Source: Chloroflexota bacterium
GTDB taxonomy: Bacteria > Chloroflexota > Dehalococcoidia > SM23-28-2 > RBG-16-64-32
DNA: 8,348 bases
Reading direction: 5' to 3'
Assembly (NCBI GenBank): GCA_022561095.1
Contig: JADFRV010000096.1
Location: 1-8,348 of the forward strand
A program made the position numbers and the translations under genes. Shown here one piece after another: positions 4,483 through 8,348 of the stretch (its first letter is position 1; the number at the start of each line of letters is the position of its first letter). The notes beneath the pieces are model-generated. The model saw nothing but the letters and a program-made list of their open reading frames with translations. It was not told the DNA's origin and did no database searches.

Positions 4483-5616
4483 TCACCATTGGACGAACAT
4501 AGGCATGACCACGTGGACGTAGTTCTCCACGCCGACGGGGCGGATGACGCCGGGGCTGGAGGAGGTGCTGGTCTCCAGCGCCACCTGGGAGCAGTCCAGC
4601 ACCTGCAGGACGTCCTGCAGGTACTTGCTGTTGAAGGCGATCTTGGACTCCTCCCCCTCGATCTTGACGTCCATCTCGCCCCGGTGCTCGCCGATCTCCT
4701 CGGCGCGGGCGGAGATGATCATCTTTCCCGGCGCCACGTCCTCGCCCGGCTGGAGCTGAATGCGGACGATGCCGGAGCCGTCGCGGGCGAAGATGGCGGC
4801 GATGCGCGTCTCCTGGAGGAACTGCCGCATGTCGATGAGGGCGCGGGTAGTGTAGCTGGAGGGGATGAGCTGGGAGTAGTTGGGGAAGGTGCCCTGGATG
4901 AGGGTGGCCACCATCTCCACCGACTTGAGCCGCAGCAGCACCTGGGAACGAGCGCTGTTGACGGCCAGCTCCAACGGATCCTCTTCCTCCGCCAGCAGCC
5001 GCATCAGCTCACGCATGGCGCGGGCGGGTATGATCACCTCCACCTTCTCCGGCACGTCCTGGTCCAGGGCCAGCTTATAGACGGCGAGACGGAAGCCATC
5101 GGCGGCGGCCAGGGTAAGCTCGGAGTCTTCAAGCAGGGTATGGATGCCGGTGAGCACGGGGCGGGTGTCATCGATGGCGGCGGCGAACTCGACGTGCTCG
5201 ACGGCGGTGCGCAGCGCCTTGGGATCCAGCTTGAGGCGAAAGCCGTCGTCCACGGAGGGCACCGGCGGGAAGTCCGCGGCGTCCATGCCGGCGACGGAGG
5301 CCTCGTTGCGGGCGCAGACGAGGTTGAGCTGACGCCCGCGCGACGACAGCGACAGGTCGATACGCTCGTTGGGGAGGGAGGTGACGAAATCGGTGATCAG
5401 ACGAGCGGGGACGGTGATCTCGCCCTCCTCCTCAACCTGGGCGCCGATCCAGGCGGTGATGGCGATCTCCAGGTTGGTGGCGACCAGCTTGAGGCGACCT
5501 TCGTCGCTGGCGAGAAGGATGTGGGAGGCCTGGGGAAGGGTGCTGCGGGTGCCCACCGCCCTGCCCACGATGGACAGTCCTTTAGCGAGGTTCTCCTGGA
5601 GGCAAGATATCTTCAT
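4483..5616 (-). CDS. dnaN: DNA polymerase III beta subunit (sliding clamp)
   Basis: This is a complete 377-aa beta clamp, the ring-shaped dimer that slides on DNA and tethers the replicative polymerase and repair factors. The N-terminus MKISCLQENLAKGLSIVGRAV and the following LPQASHILL are characteristic, as are GRLKLVATNLEIAI, VPARLITDFV, FPPVPSVD, RPVLTGIH and AADGFRLAVY, QGTFPNYSQLIP and the terminal RPVGVENYVHVVMPM; these mark three successive clamp domains of about 120 residues. AGGTGA sits four bases before the ATG. A near-consensus promoter lies 50-80 bases upstream, so dnaN can be transcribed independently of the heme operon that precedes it. No dnaA, recF or gyrB is adjacent in the window, so this is not a classical origin cluster, and the presence of SnoaL and YHS genes downstream is unusual. 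A second dnaN 3' end lies about 1 kb downstream. Confidence 0.97.
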   Translation of the reverse strand: MKISCLQENLAKGLSIVGRAVGTRSTLPQASHILLASDEGRLKLVATNLEIAITAWIGAQVEEEGEITVPARLITDFVTSLPNERIDLSLSSRGRQLNLVCARNEASVAGMDAADFPPVPSVDDGFRLKLDPKALRTAVEHVEFAAAIDDTRPVLTGIHTLLEDSELTLAAADGFRLAVYKLALDQDVPEKVEVIIPARAMRELMRLLAEEEDPLELAVNSARSQVLLRLKSVEMVATLIQGTFPNYSQLIPSSYTTRALIDMRQFLQETRIAAIFARDGSGIVRIQLQPGEDVAPGKMIISARAEEIGEHRGEMDVKIEGEESKIAFNSKYLQDVLQVLDCSQVALETSTSSSPGVIRPVGVENYVHVVMPMFVQW

Positions 5617-5668
5617 AGCGTCACCTACTTAATCGCTTATACAGAATTGGGGCGCGAGGTCGCACAGT

Positions 5669-5697
5669 AGTATACCGCCTGCCCTTGGGGTTGACAA
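5669..5697 (-). promoter_or_regulatory. Near-consensus sigma-70 promoter for dnaN
   Basis: On the minus strand TTGTCA (5697-5692) and TATACT (5674-5669) are separated by exactly 17 bases. Transcription would start near 5662, giving a leader of about 45 bases before the dnaN ATG at 5616. It is the best promoter in the window and lies entirely between the end of the HAD-HemL gene and dnaN. Confidence 0.8.
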
Positions 5698-5710
5698 CAT
5701 CCGCCGGTCT

Positions 5711-7774
5711 CTAGCCGATGCGGGCCAGTGATTCTCGCGCCGCCTCGAACGTCTCCCTCAGCTCGTCGTCAGTGTGAGCGAGGGAGACGAACATCGCCTC
5801 GAACTGCGAGGGGGGCAGGAAGACGCCGCGAGAGAGCATCTGGCGGAAGAAGGCGGCGTAGCGCCCGGTGTCGGAGCGCCGGGCGGAGGCGAAGTCGGTG
5901 ACGGGGGTGTCGGTGAAGAACATGGACAGCATGGAGCCGGCGCGGTTGATGCGTGCGGGGGTCTCGGTCTCCTCGGCGGCGCGGCGGAGGCCGTCCTCCA
6001 GGAAGATAGCGCCGACCTCCAGGCGCGAGTAGGCGCCCTCATCGGCCAGGGCGCCCAGGGTGGCGATGCCGGCGGCCATGGCGAGGGGGTTGCCGGCCAG
6101 GGTGCCCGCCTGGTAGACGGGGCCCTGGGGCGCCACCATCTCCATGATCTCGCGCCGGCCGCCGTAGGCGCCGATGGGCAGACCGCCGCCGATGATCTTC
6201 CCCAAGCAGGTCAGGTCCGGCTCAATGCCGAACATCGTCTGGACGCCGCCGTAATGGAGGCGAAAACCGGTGATCACTTCGTCGAAGATAAGGAGCGAGC
6301 CGTGCTCACGAGTGAGCTCACGCAGCCGCTGGAGGAAGCCGGGCGCGGGCGGCACGACGCCCATGTTGCCGGCGATCGGCTCCACGATGACGGCGGCGAT
6401 CTCCTCCGGATGCTCATCGAAAAGGTGGCGGACGGCCTCCTCATCGTTGAAGGGGACGACGAGCGTCTGGGCGGCGTACGATTTGGGGACGCCGGGGCTA
6501 TCGGGCAGACCCAAGGTGGCCTGGCCGGAGCCGGCCTTGGCCAGCAGGCCGTCGGCGTGGCCGTGGTAGCAACCCTCAAACTTGACGATCCTGTCGCGGC
6601 CGGTGAAGGCGCGGGCGAGGCGGAGGGCGGACATCGTAGCCTCCGTGCCGGAGCTGACGAAGCGGAGCATGTCGACGGAGGGGATGGCGTCGCAGATGGT
6701 GCGGGCGAGCTCGACCTCCAGCTCAGTGGTGGCGCCGTAGGCGGTGCCGCGTTCGACGGCGCGCGTGAGCACGTCGGTGACGGCGGGATGAGCATGACCG
6801 AGGATGAGAGGGCCGAAAGCGGCGACGTAGTCGATGTAGGCGTTGCCGTCGACATCGAACACGCGGGGGCCTTGCCCGTAGGCGATGATGGGCGGCCAAC
6901 CGCCGACGGCGTTGAAGGCGCGGACGGGGCTGGAGACGCCGCCGGGCATGTAGCGCCGGGCGAGGTCGTGCAATTGGCGGGAGCGGCGGTGGCGCGCGTC
7001 GCCTCCGGCAGCCGAATCGTTTGCAGGGGGGGCGTCGGGGAGAAGCAGTGGAAGAAGCTCCATGAGGTTGTGGACGCGGATATCCGGCGGCGGCACCTTG
7101 CGAGGACGCCTGGCGCCGACGCGGTTCACCCAGGCGACTTTAAGGCCGGCCTGGCGCGGGCCGAGGAGATCCGGGATAGGGTTGTCGCCGGCGTAGAGGA
7201 TCCGCGCGGGCTCCAGCTCCAGGCGGCGCACGAGGTGGTGGAAGATGGCGGGATCCGGCTTGATGGCGCCCGCCTGCTCCGAGGTGACAACGGTATCGAA
7301 GCTGAGGTTGTTGCGCTGGAGAGCGGCGGTCAGAAAATCGTCGTCGGAGTTGGAGAGGACGGCGAGCCGATAGCGGGAGCGGAGCGCCTCCAGCACCGGG
7401 TAGACCTCCGGAAAGGCTGGGGCGGACGCCAGCTTCTCGCGCAGGTATTCGGCAGCGGCCTCTGGGTCGCCACGAAGCTTGAGCTGCTCGAAGACGCGCT
7501 TGAACTGGACGGCCCAGGCCTCATCGTAGCGGCGGTAGACCGGCTGGCGGTGGTTCTCGGAGCGGAAGTGGAGGGCGGCGCGGAGGAAGCGGCGCCAGAG
7601 GTCGGCGGCGTCGGCGTCCAGCCCCTGGAGGGCACAGATCTCGGCGAAGGTGACGATGAAGTCCGGCTCCGTGAAGTCGAACAGCGTGCCGTAGCCGTCG
7701 AAGGCGATGGCCTTAACGTTGTCCGCAGAGAATTTGGCCGCAGATTGACGCAGATTTTTCGCAGATTTTTTCAT
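5711..7774 (-). CDS. hemL: Fusion: HAD-superfamily domain + glutamate-1-semialdehyde 2,1-aminomutase
   Basis: The 687-aa product joins two enzymes. Residues 21-247 form a HAD hydrolase domain: nucleophile D26 in FDGYGTLFD, S141 in VLSNS, K172 in IKPDP and D197 in YAGDNPIPD. Position 28 is Tyr, where HAD phosphatases have the second Asp, as in haloacid-dehalogenase-type members, so phosphatase activity is uncertain. Residues 265-687 are a full-length HemL, the PLP enzyme that turns glutamate-1-semialdehyde into 5-aminolevulinate, with SSGTEA (374-379), GCYHGH, IFDEVITGFR (D498) and the PLP lysine K526 in LGKIIGGGLPIGAYGG. A hydrophilic linker (249-265) has no internal start with a ribosome site, so this looks like a true fusion. 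Residues 1-18 come from a CGCAGAT repeat. The ATG overlaps the upstream GxxExxY stop (ATGA), and hemB lies further upstream, so it belongs to a heme operon. The HemL half is certain; the role of the HAD half is unknown. Confidence 0.93.
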   Translation of the reverse strand: MKKSAKNLRQSAAKFSADNVKAIAFDGYGTLFDFTEPDFIVTFAEICALQGLDADAADLWRRFLRAALHFRSENHRQPVYRRYDEAWAVQFKRVFEQLKLRGDPEAAAEYLREKLASAPAFPEVYPVLEALRSRYRLAVLSNSDDDFLTAALQRNNLSFDTVVTSEQAGAIKPDPAIFHHLVRRLELEPARILYAGDNPIPDLLGPRQAGLKVAWVNRVGARRPRKVPPPDIRVHNLMELLPLLLPDAPPANDSAAGGDARHRRSRQLHDLARRYMPGGVSSPVRAFNAVGGWPPIIAYGQGPRVFDVDGNAYIDYVAAFGPLILGHAHPAVTDVLTRAVERGTAYGATTELEVELARTICDAIPSVDMLRFVSSGTEATMSALRLARAFTGRDRIVKFEGCYHGHADGLLAKAGSGQATLGLPDSPGVPKSYAAQTLVVPFNDEEAVRHLFDEHPEEIAAVIVEPIAGNMGVVPPAPGFLQRLRELTREHGSLLIFDEVITGFRLHYGGVQTMFGIEPDLTCLGKIIGGGLPIGAYGGRREIMEMVAPQGPVYQAGTLAGNPLAMAAGIATLGALADEGAYSRLEVGAIFLEDGLRRAAEETETPARINRAGSMLSMFFTDTPVTDFASARRSDTGRYAAFFRQMLSRGVFLPPSQFEAMFVSLAHTDDELRETFEAARESLARIG
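7734..7766. repeat. Left tripartite inverted repeat of the GxxExxY cassette
   Basis: On the + strand TTGGCCGCAGAT (7734-7745), CGCAGAT (7749-7755) and CGCAGAT (7760-7766) are separated by 3 and 4 bases. It is the mirror of 8171-8203: 25 of 33 positions agree, and all but one of the differences are in the two spacers. The repeat is translated on the minus strand as the first residues of the HAD-HemL fusion. A further partial word, CCGCAGA, lies at 7723-7729. Confidence 0.8.
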
Positions 7775-8193
7775 CTTGAAAGAACGAAGCGCTTGACTTG
7801 GACTCGTTGTGACGCAAAGTTAAGGAGGAGGCCCACCTTGATGCCGGTGGCCTTTAGGTAATGAAGGATCTGCGCTTCGTGGGTCCGAGAAAGGCTTTCG
7901 GTCGCCTTTATCTCGCAAATGACCTTACCGTCGATAAGAACGTCCGCGTAGCAGACGCCAACTGGGTGCCCCTTGTAGTGGACAGCGATCTCCGCTTGGG
8001 AGCTGACGCGAACGCCCCGGTCTTCCAGCTCACGGACAAGGGCCGTCTCGTAGACTTTCTCGAGGAACCCGGGCCCCAGCTCCCGGTGCACCTCGAACGC
8101 CGCTCCGATTATCTTTTCGGTGATCTCCCGATGAGGGTATGCGCCATCATTTTTGGGGCCGGGACGGCTCATCTGCGTCCTATCTGCGCTCAT
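7771..8193 (-). CDS. GxxExxY family protein, PD-(D/E)xK nuclease-like
   Basis: The 140-aa product carries the defining GPGFLEKVY motif (G42, E45, Y48) preceded by ITEKIIGAAFEVHRELG, then YADVLIDGKVICEIKA with D84 and E94-x-K96. This matches the PD-(D/E)xK_3/GxxExxY family, predicted nuclease-fold proteins of unsettled biological role. The C-terminal AQILHYLKATGIKVGLLLNF and RVQVKRFVL are also typical, so the protein is complete and shows no decay. Two ATGs are possible: 8193 and 8172 (MSRPGPKND). Both lie in the right inverted repeat, where the word GCAGATG supplies the codon, and neither has a good Shine-Dalgarno site; family members usually start about 10-20 residues before the ITE helix, which fits either. 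The stop (7771-7773) overlaps the HAD-HemL start as ATGA, implying translational coupling. It lies between hemB and hemL, but nothing suggests a heme-related function. Confidence 0.9.
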   Translation of the reverse strand: MSADRTQMSRPGPKNDGAYPHREITEKIIGAAFEVHRELGPGFLEKVYETALVRELEDRGVRVSSQAEIAVHYKGHPVGVCYADVLIDGKVICEIKATESLSRTHEAQILHYLKATGIKVGLLLNFASQRVQVKRFVLSR

Positions 8194-8203
8194 CTGCGGC
8201 TAA
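8171..8203. repeat. Right tripartite inverted repeat of the GxxExxY cassette
   Basis: On the + strand ATCTGCG (8171-8177), ATCTGCG (8182-8188) and ATCTGCGGCTAA (8192-8203) are separated by 4 and 3 bases. The reverse complement has the same word order and spacing as 7734-7766. It contains both candidate start codons of the GxxExxY gene. Confidence 0.8.
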
Positions 8204-8226
8204 CACTTCCTGGGGCGGGGCGGCTA

Positions 8227-8273
8227 GTCTGTGCCATATCTGTGTCCATCTGTGGCTAAACCATCCGTGGCTA
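8227..8273. repeat. Third, diverged copy of the tripartite repeat, reaching the hemB stop
   Basis: GTCTGTG (8227-8233), ATCTGTG (8238-8244) and ATCTGTGGCTAA (8248-8259) again have 4- and 3-base spacers, with G to T substitutions that make the word TCTGTG instead of TCTGCG. An extra ATCCGTGGCTA follows at 8263-8273, and its terminal CTA is the hemB stop codon on the minus strand. It has the same orientation as the right repeat, 56 bp away. Confidence 0.75.
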
Positions 8274-8348
8274 CTCTCCCTCCGCGCGGGCGGCCTCCTT
8301 GGCGTGGTAGGTGATTATGATGTCCGCGCCGGCGCGCCTGATGGCGGT
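8271..8348 (-). CDS. hemB: Delta-aminolevulinic acid dehydratase (porphobilinogen synthase), C-terminal end only
   Basis: The last 25 codons run off the right edge. They read TAIRRAGADIIITYHAKEAAR and then a short acidic tail (AEGE) before TAG. This is the highly conserved C-terminal segment of HemB, where the RAGADIIITY(Y/H)AKEAA pattern is diagnostic. HemB condenses two 5-aminolevulinate molecules into porphobilinogen in the cytoplasm, using the product of HemL encoded downstream in the same direction. The stop codon is part of a TAGCC(A/G)C(A/G)GAT repeat word, so the extreme 3' end of the gene may have been reshaped by the repeat. The gap to the GxxExxY ATG is only 77 bases and shows no terminator, so co-transcription is likely. 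Confidence 0.92.
   Translation of the reverse strand, partial: TAIRRAGADIIITYHAKEAARAEGE

Larger units (their letters stand above)
7734..8203. mobile_element. Putative GxxExxY gene cassette bounded by 33-bp inverted repeats
   Basis: A roughly 470-bp unit holds one gene (GxxExxY family) and inverted tripartite CGCAGAT repeats at its edges. It separates hemB from the HAD-HemL gene, which normally would be adjacent or nearly so in a heme operon. No transposase is present and I see no target-site duplication outside the repeats, so mobility is inferred from the architecture only; it would have to move in trans or be a relic. GxxExxY genes are known as small, scattered, often strain-variable genes without a firmly known function. 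Confidence 0.5.

Noticed and set aside
4408..5670. 420-aa + strand open frame
   Set aside because: Antisense of dnaN; composition is biased and there is no recognisable domain.
5711..6985. Separate hemL gene starting at an internal Met
   Set aside because: Internal Met codons lie either inside the HAD C-terminal helix (residue 238) or inside the HemL MPGGV motif (276), and neither has a Shine-Dalgarno site; the frame is continuous, so a fusion is the simpler reading.
5774..7861. 695-aa + strand open frame
   Set aside because: It lies antisense to the HAD-HemL gene and reads as Gly/Ala/Val/Asp-rich filler typical of the opposite strand of GC-rich coding DNA; no motif or ribosome site supports it.
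7734..8203. Classical insertion sequence
   Set aside because: No DDE, serine or HUH transposase motif in the enclosed gene, and no target-site duplication found outside the repeats.
8171..8273. CRISPR-like array
   Set aside because: Repeat words are only 7-8 bp with 3-4 base spacers, and one copy is inverted relative to the others; no cas genes are present.

Overview
The window looks like a piece of a GC-rich (by eye about 60-65% GC) bacterial chromosome, most likely an uncultured Chloroflexota member. The clues are a secreted protein with a Thr/Pro/Ser/Ala-rich repeat linker, a DUF3090-family protein (typical of Actinobacteria and Chloroflexi), an unpartnered OmpR-type response regulator, and a heme operon next to dnaN. 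The placement is inferred from family knowledge; no marker gene proves it.

Layout. Positions 3-390 encode, on the + strand, the 5'-truncated body of an outer-membrane channel-like protein (MetA/phenol-degradation family). It runs straight into four 30-bp tandem repeats (369-488) that belong, on the opposite strand, to the linker of the secreted protein (start 970). The two genes collide head-on inside the repeats and each loses its natural C-terminus, so this is either a recombination scar or an assembly chimera. Next come a 66-aa Cys-rich protein (1123-1323, minus), a short regulatory region with phased TTAACC-like boxes, and the response regulator (1485-2174, minus). The regulator is divergent from an unrecognised 127-aa gene (2389-2772, plus) across a control region with a clear sigma-70 promoter and a 7-8-7 dyad.

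The middle part is mostly on the minus strand: DUF3090 (2817-3341), a scar made of a second dnaN 3' end and a likely HxlR-regulator fragment (3475-3647), a 49-aa YHS-domain protein (3659-3808), a SnoaL/NTF2-fold protein (3929-4357), and intact dnaN (4483-5616) with its own near-consensus promoter (5669-5697).

The right end is a heme-biosynthesis operon on the minus strand: the last 25 codons of hemB (8271-8348), then a GxxExxY-family gene (7771-8193), then an unusual fusion of a HAD-superfamily domain to glutamate-1-semialdehyde aminomutase, HemL (5711-7774). HemL supplies 5-aminolevulinate, which HemB condenses to porphobilinogen, so the two enzymes act in consecutive steps.

The most striking signal is in that operon. 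The GxxExxY gene, which has PD-(D/E)xK nuclease-like residues, is bracketed by inverted 33-bp tripartite repeats, each made of three (C)CGCAGAT words with fixed 3- and 4-base spacers. A third, diverged copy with the same spacing lies beyond it and runs into the hemB stop codon. The repeats carry the start codons of the GxxExxY ORF and encode the first residues of the HAD-HemL fusion, and the two genes overlap by ATGA. This reads like a small mobile cassette that landed between heme genes and became translationally wired into the operon.
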